Below are positions 7,696 to 16,199 of a stretch of DNA of 64,000 bases, one piece after another. Position numbers and translations under genes: made by a program. A model generated the notes under the pieces. That model had not been told where the DNA came from. It saw nothing but the letters and a program-made list of their open reading frames with translations, and ran no database searches. Each line of letters begins with the position of its first letter. Positions within the stretch are counted from its first letter, which is position 1. The DNA is from Bacteroidia bacterium (GTDB lineage Bacteria > Bacteroidota > Bacteroidia > Flavobacteriales > Flavobacteriaceae), in assembly GCA_030425285.1 (NCBI GenBank), contig JAUIAY010000001.1:248001-312000 (forward strand), given 5' to 3'.

Positions 7696-8073
7696 TTAAA
7701 ACGGCAAATCGTCGTGATCGTCTTCGTTTAGTTCATTTGCAGGTTCAAATGCTTCAGCTGGTGGTACTGGTGGCATTTCAGGGTTTGCAGTATTGGCTTG
7801 CAATGCTTCAATTCGCCATCCTTGAATGGAATTAAAATACTTGGTTTCGCCTTGAGGGTTTACCCACTCTCTCCCACGTAGATTAATATTGACTTTTACT
7901 TGTTGCCCTACTTGAAAATTGTTTAGTAAGTCCGTTTTATCCTGAACAAATTCTATCATGATATGTTGAGGATACTGCTCTTCGGTTGTTACAACCACTT
8001 CTCTTTTTCTAAATCCGTTTGCTCCGAAGGTTTGTGTTTCTCCAATTAATTTAATTCTCCCTTGTACTTCCAT
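7696..8073 (-). CDS. DUF3127 family OB-fold protein with SSB-like C-terminal tail
   Basis: A 125-residue cytosolic protein of family DUF3127, found mainly in Bacteroidota and predicted to have an OB fold. It begins MEVQGRIKLIGETQTFGANGFRKREVVV and has the REWVNPQGETKYFNSIQGWRI core. After about residue 90 it becomes Pro/Ala/Glu-rich and ends EDDHDDLPF. That tip is the same as the acidic DDLPF end of the true SSB encoded at 37354-37812; in SSB this tail recruits repair and replication proteins. The gene has its own terminator at 7642-7670. Confidence 0.85.
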   Translation of the reverse strand: MEVQGRIKLIGETQTFGANGFRKREVVVTTEEQYPQHIMIEFVQDKTDLLNNFQVGQQVKVNINLRGREWVNPQGETKYFNSIQGWRIEALQANTANPEMPPVPPAEAFEPANELNEDDHDDLPF

Positions 8074-8094
8074 TTTCTGTTCTAATTTTCTGTG

Positions 8095-8964
8095 TTATGA
8101 TAATAATATTTTCCAGGCACTCTCTACGTCGCCAAAGCTTAAATAGTTGTGTGCCAATTTATGTTTTTCTCTATGGGTTGCTTGTGAAATGTTCGGATAG
8201 CGTTCACTGACCGAAACCACAAATGCCTTAACCGATTCATCGCTCGGTAAAGCTTCTACATTGCCCAACATGCCTAAATCGTTTCCAGTTAAAATCATAC
8301 TGTTTTTTATATGATCTGGAAAACTGTCAACACCTATTCCCAATGTTGATAAAGGTTTTGGTATTTCGAAAAAGCCATTTTTAGCTCGGCTATAATAGCT
8401 TCCTCCAGCACGTGCTACCAAATCCAATTTTTCTTGAACAATATGTCCGTTTTCATCCATAACCTCATCATCAATATGCATTTTAACAACTTCACATATC
8501 ACCAAGTTTCCTGCACCTCCTTCTTTTCCTAAAGTAACCACTTCGTTTACCTTGCATTCCATTTGAATGGGTGACTCGGCCACACGAAACGGTTTTACAA
8601 CATCCGATTCCAGCATGTGCAATCCAGACTTTTCAAACTCGTTCACGTCTTCTGGATATTCCGTACTGCTCAATGACATTTGATGGACGATGTCATAATT
8701 CACAACATTAATGACCACTTCTTTTGTTGCCAATACATTTTCCAGCGTATGCTTGGTTGTATTATCCCGAACACGCCTAGCTGGTGAAAATATCATGATT
8801 GGCGGGTTAGCACTAAAGACATTAAAGAAACTAAAGGGCGATAAATTAGGATTACCATCCTTATCCATGGTGCTAGCAAAAGCTATGGGTCTAGGTGCTA
8901 CGGCACTTAACAGATAGCTATGTAATTTACCTGTTGAAAGCTCTTTAGGATCGAATGATGTCAT
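8095..8964 (-). CDS. Flavin reductase family protein (FMN-binding split barrel)
   Basis: A 289-residue cytosolic FMN-binding oxidoreductase. The N-terminal two thirds show the flavin reductase-like pattern: LSAVAPRPIAFASTMDKDGNPNLSPFSFFN, then NPPIMIFSPARR and KEVVINVVNYD. The C-terminal 90 residues form the extension typical of the longer Bacteroidota members. The substrate cannot be told from sequence, since relatives include flavin reductases and oxidases of aromatic compounds. It is transcribed leftward, divergent from the histidine kinase gene. Confidence 0.85.
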   Translation of the reverse strand: MTSFDPKELSTGKLHSYLLSAVAPRPIAFASTMDKDGNPNLSPFSFFNVFSANPPIMIFSPARRVRDNTTKHTLENVLATKEVVINVVNYDIVHQMSLSSTEYPEDVNEFEKSGLHMLESDVVKPFRVAESPIQMECKVNEVVTLGKEGGAGNLVICEVVKMHIDDEVMDENGHIVQEKLDLVARAGGSYYSRAKNGFFEIPKPLSTLGIGVDSFPDHIKNSMILTGNDLGMLGNVEALPSDESVKAFVVSVSERYPNISQATHREKHKLAHNYLSFGDVESAWKILLS

Positions 8965-8983
8965 GAATTATTTTTAATTTGCA

Positions 8984-8991
8984 CAAATGTA
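8984..8991 (-). promoter_or_regulatory. Candidate -7 box of the flavin reductase gene
   Basis: Minus strand TACATTTG, a perfect TAnnTTTG match, 20 bp before the ATG at 8964. A good -33 TTTG is not seen at the right distance. Confidence 0.4.
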
Positions 8992-9084
8992 ATTAATCTG
9001 ATAATGAACTAAAAATGATTTGGTTGCCTTATCGCACAATATTATTAACAGATTTGCATTATATTACCGTTTGTAAATGACTGT

Positions 9085-10263
9085 ATGATTTTTTCTAAAC
9101 ATCGCAATATTACACGCTGGATAATAGTGATTGCTTCTTTTGGGATTATTTCACTAATTCTTTGGAACACGTATGTTTTTTTTCAGCATTTTAAGGAAGA
9201 ACAACGAAAAAAAATGGACATATGGGCTGCGGCTCAAATTGATATTCAACAAAATGTTTTAACTGACAATATCAACTCTGTTTCTTCAAAAGTGTTTTTT
9301 GAAACTAAAAATGATAATCCGATGATAGTTGTCAATGAACAAAATGAGGTCGGATTTTGGCGAAATGTCGATAGCACTATGCTCGATAGTAAGATTTATG
9401 TAGATAAACTTGTTAATCAGTTTAAAGAAGAAAATACACCTATTGAACTGTCCTATTTTGATTCCGATTTAAACGCAGATGTTAATTTAGGAAAGCTATA
9501 CTATGGTAATTCCCCATTAATTAACAAACTAAAATACTACCCTTTAGCATTACTGCTTATCATATTTCTTTTTGGAGCTGTTGTCTATTTCTTTTATCGC
9601 AGTTCTAAAATTGCCACCCAAAACAAACTGTGGTCTGGGATGGCCAAAGAAACCGCGCATCAAATTGGTACACCCTTATCGTCTTTAATTGGGTGGACCG
9701 AAATTCTGAAAACAGAAAACATCAATCCAGATTATATTGTTGAAATTGAAAAGGATATTAGCCGCTTGCAAACTATTACCGAGCGTTTTAGCAAAATAGG
9801 GTCCTTACCAACCCTTGAAAAGGCTGATATTGTTCAAGAAACCGTAGATTCTTACGATTATCTTAAAGCACGTTCTTCGGATCTTATAGATTTTGAATTG
9901 GAAGCTCCCAATGAAGCCATATATGTGCAACTAAACAAACAATTATATAGTTGGACCATTGAAAATCTGGTTAAAAATGCCATTGATGCCATGAAGGGCA
10001 AGGGCAAATTGTCCATACGCATTCAGCAACTGGAAAACACAGTGAAAATACAGGTTACAGATACTGGAAAAGGCCTCTCCAAAAAACAATTTAAGACTAT
10101 TTTTGAGCCAGGTTTTACCACTAAAAAACGCGGCTGGGGTTTGGGATTATCACTTGCCAAGCGTATTATTGAAGAGTTTCATGAAGGAAAAATAAAAGTG
10201 TTGCATTCTGAACCAAACAAAGGGACTACGATGCAAATTGAATTAAAATCGGTTTCATTATGA
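9085..10263 (+). CDS. Membrane sensor histidine kinase without adjacent response regulator
   Basis: A 392-residue inner-membrane histidine kinase. Two membrane helices (about 12-33 and 150-171) enclose a periplasmic sensor of about 115 residues. The HisKA-like segment has phospho-acceptor His192 in ETAHQIGTPLSSLIGWTEIL, and the ATPase domain shows the N box (NLVKNAIDAM), G1 (DTGKGL) and G2 (WGLGLSLAKRI) motifs. The E-x-x-H-Q-I-G-T-P form of the H box is a distinct Bacteroidota subtype. No receiver-domain gene is nearby, so it is an orphan kinase. Its last codon and TGA overlap the next ATG (ATGA at 10260-10263), showing translational coupling. Confidence 0.92.
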   Translation: MIFSKHRNITRWIIVIASFGIISLILWNTYVFFQHFKEEQRKKMDIWAAAQIDIQQNVLTDNINSVSSKVFFETKNDNPMIVVNEQNEVGFWRNVDSTMLDSKIYVDKLVNQFKEENTPIELSYFDSDLNADVNLGKLYYGNSPLINKLKYYPLALLLIIFLFGAVVYFFYRSSKIATQNKLWSGMAKETAHQIGTPLSSLIGWTEILKTENINPDYIVEIEKDISRLQTITERFSKIGSLPTLEKADIVQETVDSYDYLKARSSDLIDFELEAPNEAIYVQLNKQLYSWTIENLVKNAIDAMKGKGKLSIRIQQLENTVKIQVTDTGKGLSKKQFKTIFEPGFTTKKRGWGLGLSLAKRIIEEFHEGKIKVLHSEPNKGTTMQIELKSVSL

Positions 10264-10613
10264 AAGAAAGCTTGATAACCATTAAAGAAGTTGCCCTAAA
10301 AAATAACTGTCCGGAATGTTATAGTAATGAAGGCTTGCGTTTAACATTCAAGCAAAAGTTTATTGAGACCAATTTTTACAAATCGCTCACAACTGAAACC
10401 AGCCATGTCCTGTCCTGTAAAACTTGCAACACAACCATTTATCCGGTTAGTTGGACTGAAGATATCGAACGCGTCTTTAAGTATCACCAACGTGCCTTCG
10501 TGCCCAAAAAGGCATTCTTCAAATTAAATAAAAAGGCTTGGATATTGATAGGCATAGCTATTGCCTTAATTATCGCTGGAGTTGTTTTATTCCTATTAAA
10601 AGATCAATTATAA
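10260..10613 (+). CDS. Zinc-ribbon membrane protein coupled to the histidine kinase
   Basis: A 117-residue protein with a four-cysteine zinc ribbon in its N-terminal half (Cys17-P-E-Cys20 and Cys53-K-T-Cys56) and one C-terminal membrane helix at about 94-113, so the zinc domain should be cytosolic. The ATGA overlap with the kinase gene suggests stoichiometric production of the two. The function is unknown; an accessory role in kinase signalling is an inference from context. Its stop overlaps the end of the convergent HIT gene by 6 bp. Confidence 0.7.
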   Translation: MKESLITIKEVALKNNCPECYSNEGLRLTFKQKFIETNFYKSLTTETSHVLSCKTCNTTIYPVSWTEDIERVFKYHQRAFVPKKAFFKLNKKAWILIGIAIALIIAGVVLFLLKDQL

Positions 10614-10997
10614 TTGGGCCCGAATTGCAGAAGCAATTTCTTGAAAATCTTGGTCAGTTAGTTTTTCTTTACTGATAAATCGTGCGTCTTCCATGGAATT
10701 TAACGGAATCAAATGCACATGTGCATGTGGCACTTCCAAACCTATTACGGTCATGCCCACACGCTTACAAGGAACCGCTTTTTTAATGGCAGCCGCAACC
10801 AATTTTGAAAAAGCCATTAATTCCAAATACGTGTCATCATCTAAATCAAATAACTTATCAACTTCCTCTTTTGGAATGCATAATGTATGGCCTTTAGCAT
10901 TAGGATTAATATCCAAAAACGCAAAAAACTTATCCGTTTCAGCGATTTTGTAACATGGGATTTCGCCGTTAATGATTTTTGTGAAGATAGACGCCAT
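10608..10997 (-). CDS. HIT family nucleotide-binding hydrolase
   Basis: A 129-residue histidine-triad protein that hydrolyses nucleoside phosphoramidates or AMP-lysine-type substrates in the cytosol. The HIT signature is complete: HAHVHLIPL with His91, His93 and His95, preceded by the FLDINPNAKGHTLCIPKEE segment. The length fits the HINT branch. In Bacteroidota this gene usually adjoins greA; here a small lipoprotein gene stands between them. Confidence 0.93.
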   Translation of the reverse strand: MASIFTKIINGEIPCYKIAETDKFFAFLDINPNAKGHTLCIPKEEVDKLFDLDDDTYLELMAFSKLVAAAIKKAVPCKRVGMTVIGLEVPHAHVHLIPLNSMEDARFISKEKLTDQDFQEIASAIRAQL

Positions 10998-11021
10998 ACT
11001 AATAGATTTATGTAAATATAA

Positions 11022-11048
11022 AAAGATTCCTGTAGGACAGGAATCTTT
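11022..11048 (-). terminator. Terminator-like hairpin after the lipocalin-like gene
   Basis: A perfect 12-bp stem AAAGATTCCTGT / ACAGGAATCTTT with a 3-base loop sits 26 bp after the stop of the leftward gene at 11075. The downstream T run is short, so termination strength is uncertain. Confidence 0.6.
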
Positions 11049-11074
11049 GCAAAAAATAAATATTATTAAGGGGT

Positions 11075-11503
11075 TTAATTTGATATAACTTTTCTATATT
11101 TTGAAGCACATGCTCCTGATTCATCGCAACTACCTGGAGGTGTTAAAATTAAGCTGTGCTCTTCAAAAGATACAAAATATTCTCTGTAATCAGGATATTC
11201 TGGGCAATCAAATGTAATTTCTATATAATCATCAGGATTATTTTCATAAGTGCCTTCACAATTAATATAGTTACTTCTTGTTACAATATTATTATCATCA
11301 AATATATACGTATACCTAAAACTTTCTGGTACAGAATTCCATTCAGTCTCTTCACTATTATTTACTTGAACCTTCAATTCTATTAATTCCCAAGTTCCTA
11401 ATAATGTATCTTCCTGTGGAACATTATTTTGGTTTTCTCTGTCGTTATCATCACTACTACAGGTAAATACCATAAGTGATAATAGCATTACTAACTTTTT
11501 CAT
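11075..11503 (-). CDS. Lipocalin-like lipoprotein
   Basis: A 142-residue lipoprotein. Signal peptide MKKLVMLLSLMVFTC gives lipid Cys15, followed by the acidic SSDDND stretch seen in exported Bacteroidota lipoproteins. The mature part has the LLGTWELIELKV start typical of lipocalin-like small beta-barrel domains of this phylum, and ends in CDESGACASKYRKV, with two cysteines that may pair. The ligand is unknown. It sits between greA and the HIT gene. Confidence 0.75.
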   Translation of the reverse strand: MKKLVMLLSLMVFTCSSDDNDRENQNNVPQEDTLLGTWELIELKVQVNNSEETEWNSVPESFRYTYIFDDNNIVTRSNYINCEGTYENNPDDYIEITFDCPEYPDYREYFVSFEEHSLILTPPGSCDESGACASKYRKVISN

Positions 11504-11603
11504 TTCTTTTGTTTTTTATAAAGTTAACAAAATAGCTTAATCTGAATTATTTATGCTTTGTTTATTCGATAAAAACCCAATTTATTCAGGCTTTTCTATA
11601 AAA

Positions 11604-11633
11604 ATAAAAAACGACATGTTTTTTAACATATCG
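11604..11633 (-). terminator. Rho-independent terminator of greA
   Basis: On the minus strand a 9-bp stem CGATATGTT / AACATGTCG (one G-T pair) with loop AAAA is followed by six Ts, 39 bp after the greA stop. Confidence 0.75.
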
Positions 11634-11671
11634 CCTTTAAATCATAGAAGATTCCTGATTTCACAGGAATT

Positions 11672-12145
11672 TTATCTTGATATTTCTAAAACATCAAATT
11701 TCATAACCCCATTAGGCACTTGTACTTCGGCGACTTCGCCAACTGATTTACCCAACAAACCTTTTCCAATAGGTGAATTGACCGAAATCTTTCCAGAAGC
11801 TAAATCGGCTTCACCATCGGCTACCAAGGTATAGGTCATTTCCATACCGTTTGTTTGGTTTTTAATCTTAACAGTAGACAATACCAATACTTTAGAGGTG
11901 TCCAATTGCGACTCGTCAATCAATCTAGCACCAGCCAAGGTTTCTTCCAATTTAGAAATTTTCATTTCCAACAATCCTTGTGCTTCTTTAGCTGCATCGT
12001 ATTCGGCATTTTCACTTAAATCGCCTTTATCTCTGGCTTCTGCAATAGCTTGTGAGGCACGAGGGCGCTCAATATCCTTTAATTGTTTTAACTCGTCTCG
12101 TAGTTTTTTTAATCCCTCGGCAGTGTAATAAGATACTTTACTCAT
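11672..12145 (-). CDS. greA: Transcription elongation factor GreA
   Basis: Rescues backtracked RNA polymerase by stimulating transcript cleavage through the secondary channel. The 157-residue protein has the N-terminal antiparallel coiled coil with the acidic tip signature ARDKGDLSENAEYDAAKE (the D and E residues at the tip act at the polymerase active site), then the FKBP-like C-terminal domain with SPIGKGLLGKSVGEVAEVQVPNG. Length and motifs are normal. Confidence 0.97.
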   Translation of the reverse strand: MSKVSYYTAEGLKKLRDELKQLKDIERPRASQAIAEARDKGDLSENAEYDAAKEAQGLLEMKISKLEETLAGARLIDESQLDTSKVLVLSTVKIKNQTNGMEMTYTLVADGEADLASGKISVNSPIGKGLLGKSVGEVAEVQVPNGVMKFDVLEISR

Positions 12146-12172
12146 AACTTCATCGTTTCTATATTAAAAATA

Positions 12173-12191
12173 TCCCGAAGCAAGTTCGGGA
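12173..12191. repeat. Short inverted repeat upstream of greA
   Basis: TCCCGAA and TTCGGGA flank a 5-base spacer, and a related TCCCG...CGAGA element follows at about 12203-12220. It lies in the greA upstream region and could be a transcript hairpin or a remnant of an interspersed repeat. No function is assigned. Confidence 0.4.
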
Positions 12192-12389
12192 CTAAAGAAA
12201 AAATCCCGCTTGCACGAGATAACATTACAAAACTACATAATTTTTTTGACTCTTTTTATTTAATATTCAAATGAGAATATATGTAGTTTCCCTCTGACCA
12301 TCTTATCAATTATTAGATGCAGAGGAAATATACAAAATATTTATAGCCAAGCGCTTTTTGTTGTAAATTGCAACCGAAAATTGAATACT

Positions 12390-12839
12390 ATGAAAAAAAA
12401 TGCATTTGTGTTAATTCTTTGTTTGACAATATTGTCATGTAAAAAAAATGATGATGACAATATCCAAAACAATCAATATATCCCAGATATTACTTTTAAT
12501 ACCGGTGACCTTATTAATTTATCATTACCACAATATTCTGATCTTCAGTTTGCTGGCAACTACTATATTACACCTTCCAATTATGGTGTAAATGGTGTGG
12601 TGGTTTATTATGCTGGGAACAACAATTATAGTGCTTTTGAATTGAGTGACCCCAACCATCCATTACGCGATTGCTCTACTTTAACGGTTGAAGGTGTTTT
12701 GGCTACTTGCACTTGCGACGATTCCAAAACCTATGATATTCTCACAGGGCAGCCCCAAGAAGGTACTACTGGCAACTACGGCTTAAAACGTTATTTTGTT
12801 GAAAAAACAGGCGATATAATCCGGGTTTGGAATAATTAA
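12390..12839 (+). CDS. Rieske-like lipoprotein with lost iron-sulfur ligands
   Basis: A 149-residue lipoprotein (lipid Cys17 in LTILSCKKNDDD). The C-terminal half, from NYSAFELSDPNHPLRDC through ATCTCDDSKTYDILTGQPQEG to the IIRVWNN end, follows the layout of the flavobacterial Rieske-like lipoprotein family. In those proteins a CPH and a CxCH motif bind the [2Fe-2S] cluster. Here the first pair reads DPN and the second CTCD, so at least three of four ligands are gone and a cluster is unlikely. ATG at 12390 is preferred over TTG at 12381. The family assignment is from memory of pattern and is moderate. Confidence 0.6.
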   Translation: MKKNAFVLILCLTILSCKKNDDDNIQNNQYIPDITFNTGDLINLSLPQYSDLQFAGNYYITPSNYGVNGVVVYYAGNNNYSAFELSDPNHPLRDCSTLTVEGVLATCTCDDSKTYDILTGQPQEGTTGNYGLKRYFVEKTGDIIRVWNN

Positions 12840-12841
12840 TT

Positions 12842-13219
12842 CTAATCGCAATTATCTACAAACTTGTAGTGCCAACGTTTTGCAGGATCTTTATAAGCTG
12901 GGAAATTTTGTTTAAAAGTCATCTGCCTAAAGCCTTTGTCTTTTTTATACAAGCTGAAGACTATTTCGGTTTCAGTTTGTTTTAAATATTGATTAAGCGG
13001 TTTAGAATATCTTAAGTTGCTTTTTAAACTCATTCCATTAATCATTACTGTTGGTTTCAGATCTTCTTTAACAAGGCTATTAAAAGTTATTGAATCTGAC
13101 TTAAAGCCAAAACTATCGCTAGAACTTAATTTCAAGGATTTTTCTTGATCGAAAGGATTTTGAGCCAATAGCGTCATTGGCAATAGATACAAAACGATTA
13201 AGGTATGTAGTACTTTCAT
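12842..13219 (-). CDS. Hypothetical secreted protein
   Basis: A 125-residue protein with a clear cleavable signal peptide (MKVLHTLIVLYLLPMTLLAQ). The mature part of about 105 residues has no motif I recognise; it is rich in Ser, Lys and aromatic residues and ends WHYKFVDNCD. It is convergent with the Rieske-like gene, with only 2 bp between the stops. The broken lipoprotein gene lies just upstream on the same strand, with 16 bp between its final stop and this start. Confidence 0.6.
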   Translation of the reverse strand: MKVLHTLIVLYLLPMTLLAQNPFDQEKSLKLSSSDSFGFKSDSITFNSLVKEDLKPTVMINGMSLKSNLRYSKPLNQYLKQTETEIVFSLYKKDKGFRQMTFKQNFPAYKDPAKRWHYKFVDNCD

Positions 13220-13235
13220 AGAAAAACTAAAATCT

Positions 13236-13820
13236 CTAGAAAAAATCGGTTACTAAAATTACAAAATCAAATTCGGGATTACATTTTGAGAAAGCAATAA
13301 TCTCTTTGGCATCTTTAAAAAAAATATTCCCCATACTATGATTGTATATAAATATAATGATTTTATTTTCAATATTTTCTAATTGAAATTTTTCATCGAG
13401 TGAATTTTCAAAATGGAAGTTTTCAAAAAGTGCCTGTTTAGCATTGGGTATTTTGTGAAACTGGAATGTTTCTCTTCGTCCTTTAGATTTTTTATGACCT
13501 GCTTACACCCTAATTCTACCCCCTTGATTGTCTTTAAACTGTAATTGATTGTTATTGTTATAAATTGTTCCAAAATAATAGTAGTAGGCGTTGGAATGGA
13601 AAGCCATTAAAAATTGAAGTTTCGATTCAACGCTTGTTTCATCAATAAAGTAATCCTTATCTGGATTTATGTTTTTTCGTTCAAATTTCTTTATGTAATA
13701 AGACTTCTCTTTAAATGGTTTATTGGTTCCGTAGATTACAGATGCCGTTTGCTTACATGAAAAACTAACAGCGATTAAAATCGCTGTTAGATAAATCATT
13801 TTTTTGTGTAAAAAGTTCAT
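13236..13820 (-). pseudogene. Lipoprotein gene interrupted by an in-frame TAA
   Basis: The ATG at 13820 opens a lipoprotein (lipid Cys22 in AVSFSCKQT) that stops after 105 residues at TAA (13503-13505). The same frame then stays open for 88 further codons, to TAG at 13236-13238, without any indel. The translated continuation looks like protein: it contains NIENKIIIFIYNHSMGNIFF and ends CNPEFDFVILVTDFF, with alternating hydrophobic strands, and it fills an otherwise empty 283-bp gap. The simplest reading is one 194-residue secreted lipoprotein broken by a single nonsense change. A sequencing error, or a short true gene followed by decayed sequence, is also possible. Confidence 0.65.
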
Positions 13821-13886
13821 TTCTGAATAAGCCTCCTATATATCTACAATATAGAAACTTTAATTCATCTAAATGAATTGATGGTT

Positions 13887-16100
13887 TTAAAACTTCAAGG
13901 TCATTCCCAATAAGAAATTGGTTGTGGCCTGAGGGTAAAAGCCAGCACCTTCAATAGTTGTTATTGCTGGTGGATTGGACCACGTATCATCATAAGTGTA
14001 ATAATACCCATTGGATTCATACTTTTCGTTAAAAATATTATTCACCAATCCCGAAAACACAATGGCATCTAAAAATGGTTTCTTGCCTTCATTTCGTTGG
14101 AATGACAACTCGTAGTTGATACTAAAATCGTTTACAAAATAGCTATCTAGTTTAGAAGTTTCTGCTTCGGTATTGCTCATGTATTGTTCGCCAACATACT
14201 TACTTAACAGACTCATTTGTAAACTAGGTAAGGGCTGAAAAACCAAAGCATTTCCCACAATCACGTTTGGCGAAAAAGAAATATCTGTTTTGCCCAAATT
14301 AACCAACTCACCATCAATTGAAGTAATCATTTCCTTGTTTTTATTGGTGCTGATTGTCATATTTGGCTGTATCGCAAACTTTTTTCCCAATTGAATGGCC
14401 GCTTCTATTTCTAAACCTAAACGATAACTTTCGCCACTGTTTGTACGAACTGGATTTCCTACGTTATCGAGTTGTCCAGTTAAAACCAATTGCTCATTGT
14501 ACAACATAAAATAGGTGTTGGCATTCAATCTGAACTTATCCTTTTTTAGACGCCAGCCTAATTCAAAATCATTAAGCTGTTCTGGTTTTATGGTTGTGTT
14601 GTTTTCAAAGTCATCTCTATTGGGTTCTCTGTTAGCTCTTGCATAAGAAAAATACAAACTGTTACTGCCATTCAAGGTATAGGTGATACCAGCTTTAGGA
14701 TTAAAGAATGTATAATTCTCATCAACCAATAGTGGTATTCTGTCAGATGTTAGGCCTGTAGTTTTATAATCAACCAATCGTAATTGTAAATCGGCAAAGA
14801 GACTTATTTTATCATTTAGTTTAAAATTGGCTTTACCAAAAAAGTTGATGTCGGTTTTCTTTCCGTTACTGTTATAATATCTATCGGTATTCATACTGTT
14901 ACTGGCAAATTGAGCCCATATAATTTCCCCAAAGTGGTCACCATCATAAAAGCTATAGGACCCGCCAAAAATGGCATCTATTTGATCTTTTTTGAAGTTT
15001 GCATTGGCATTAACAACATAGAAATCATTATCCAACCAACGTCTGCGTACCAAATCGGTTTCAGATACAGTTTCACTACCAATCACAACATCATCCAAAC
15101 CATAACTGGACAAACTTTCATCTTCCCTAAACTGCTCAAAATAGCCTCGCCCATAGGTATAATTTAGTGCCAAGTTAGTTGACCAATAGTTGTTATAACG
15201 CTCATTCCAGTGCAATTGGTAATGATCTTGCTGGTAATTGTCCACTTCATTTTCATAGAACTGAATGTTACCATTTCCATCTGTATATTCACCAGCTGTG
15301 TTATAAGTTCTATCGTTTTCCAGTTTTTCTAAGTCTTCCAAGCCATTCCAAGACTGATAAGTTCTTTCCTTACCAGCAAAGGTGATGGCTTTAATAACAC
15401 GGTTATCATCAACATAAGATCCCTGAAGGAAATAGGATTTTAAATCGGATTCTGCACGATCGATATAACCATCTGATTTAATTGCCGAAAGTCTACCTGC
15501 TACTTCAAAATGGTCGTTAAGCAAGCCCGTACTAAACTTCAAAGTATGTTTTCTGGTATTAAAACTTCCAAAGGAATTAGCAAATTCAGCATAGGAATTT
15601 TCAGAAATCGCATCAGTCAATACATTGATACTGGCACCAAAAGCACCAGAACCATTTGATGAAGTCCCAACGCCTCGTTGCAACTGTAAACTTTCAACGG
15701 ATGATGCAAAATCTCCTAAATTAACCCAAAAGGTTCCTAACGACTCCGCATCATTATACGGAATACCATTAATGGTCACGTTGGTAGATTGCGCGTTGAT
15801 ACCACGCACACGAATACCTGTGTAACCTACACCTGCTCCAGCATCGGAAGTTGTGACAACCGAAGGCAGGTAATTTAACAAAATAGGAATATCCTGTCCT
15901 AAATTACGTTCAGCAATCTCTTCTTTTGTGAGATTGGAATGGGTAATAGGCGATGTCGCTTTGACTCGCACGGCACTTACCATAACTTCATTTAACACTT
16001 CCAGTTTAGTGGAATCTTTAGGTTGGTTCACCGGTTCTTCTTGTGAAAAAGCACTTGTAGATACTACAATTAGTGCTAAAAATGTGAATAGATTTTTCAT
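13887..16100 (-). CDS. TonB-dependent outer-membrane receptor, TPP-riboswitch controlled (probable thiamine receptor)
   Basis: A 737-residue outer-membrane receptor. Signal peptide MKNLFTFLALIVVSTSAFS is followed by a TonB-box-like region (LNEVMVSAVRVKA), a plug domain at about 60-165 (IPILLNYLPSV, GIRVRGINAQSTNVTINGIPY), and a beta-barrel ending LLGMTLKF. There is no N-terminal carboxypeptidase-like domain. A TPP riboswitch precedes it at 16200-16278. TBDTs of Bacteroidota under such riboswitches are regarded as thiamine-related importers, so thiamine or a phosphorylated form is the likely substrate. The PnuT-type carrier and thiamine-binding gene 2.7-3.6 kb upstream support this. Confidence 0.88.
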   Translation of the reverse strand: MKNLFTFLALIVVSTSAFSQEEPVNQPKDSTKLEVLNEVMVSAVRVKATSPITHSNLTKEEIAERNLGQDIPILLNYLPSVVTTSDAGAGVGYTGIRVRGINAQSTNVTINGIPYNDAESLGTFWVNLGDFASSVESLQLQRGVGTSSNGSGAFGASINVLTDAISENSYAEFANSFGSFNTRKHTLKFSTGLLNDHFEVAGRLSAIKSDGYIDRAESDLKSYFLQGSYVDDNRVIKAITFAGKERTYQSWNGLEDLEKLENDRTYNTAGEYTDGNGNIQFYENEVDNYQQDHYQLHWNERYNNYWSTNLALNYTYGRGYFEQFREDESLSSYGLDDVVIGSETVSETDLVRRRWLDNDFYVVNANANFKKDQIDAIFGGSYSFYDGDHFGEIIWAQFASNSMNTDRYYNSNGKKTDINFFGKANFKLNDKISLFADLQLRLVDYKTTGLTSDRIPLLVDENYTFFNPKAGITYTLNGSNSLYFSYARANREPNRDDFENNTTIKPEQLNDFELGWRLKKDKFRLNANTYFMLYNEQLVLTGQLDNVGNPVRTNSGESYRLGLEIEAAIQLGKKFAIQPNMTISTNKNKEMITSIDGELVNLGKTDISFSPNVIVGNALVFQPLPSLQMSLLSKYVGEQYMSNTEAETSKLDSYFVNDFSINYELSFQRNEGKKPFLDAIVFSGLVNNIFNEKYESNGYYYTYDDTWSNPPAITTIEGAGFYPQATTNFLLGMTLKF

Positions 16101-16171
16101 TCGATAAAATAATTTTTGCCGAATAAAAAGAGGTCATTATTCTTGTTTAATAATTGATTTACAATAGAATA

Positions 16172-16196
16172 TTAAACTGTTCCGGATACAGTTTAA
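16172..16196 (-). promoter_or_regulatory. Hairpin after the TPP aptamer (possible expression platform)
   Basis: TTAAACTGT and ACAGTTTAA form a 9-bp stem with a 7-base loop, 3 bases past the aptamer. It is not followed by a strong T run, so it may be an antiterminator or translational switch rather than a simple terminator. The mechanism is not evident. Confidence 0.4.
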
Positions 16197-16199
16197 CAT

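Noticed and set aside
7496-7699. 67-codon plus-strand frame upstream of aat
   Set aside because: It begins within the region upstream of aat and runs through both terminator hairpins; no motif, signal peptide or plausible promoter supports it.
13379-13573. 64-codon minus-strand frame overlapping the broken lipoprotein gene
   Set aside because: It is in another frame; the in-frame continuation of the lipoprotein gene is far more protein-like.
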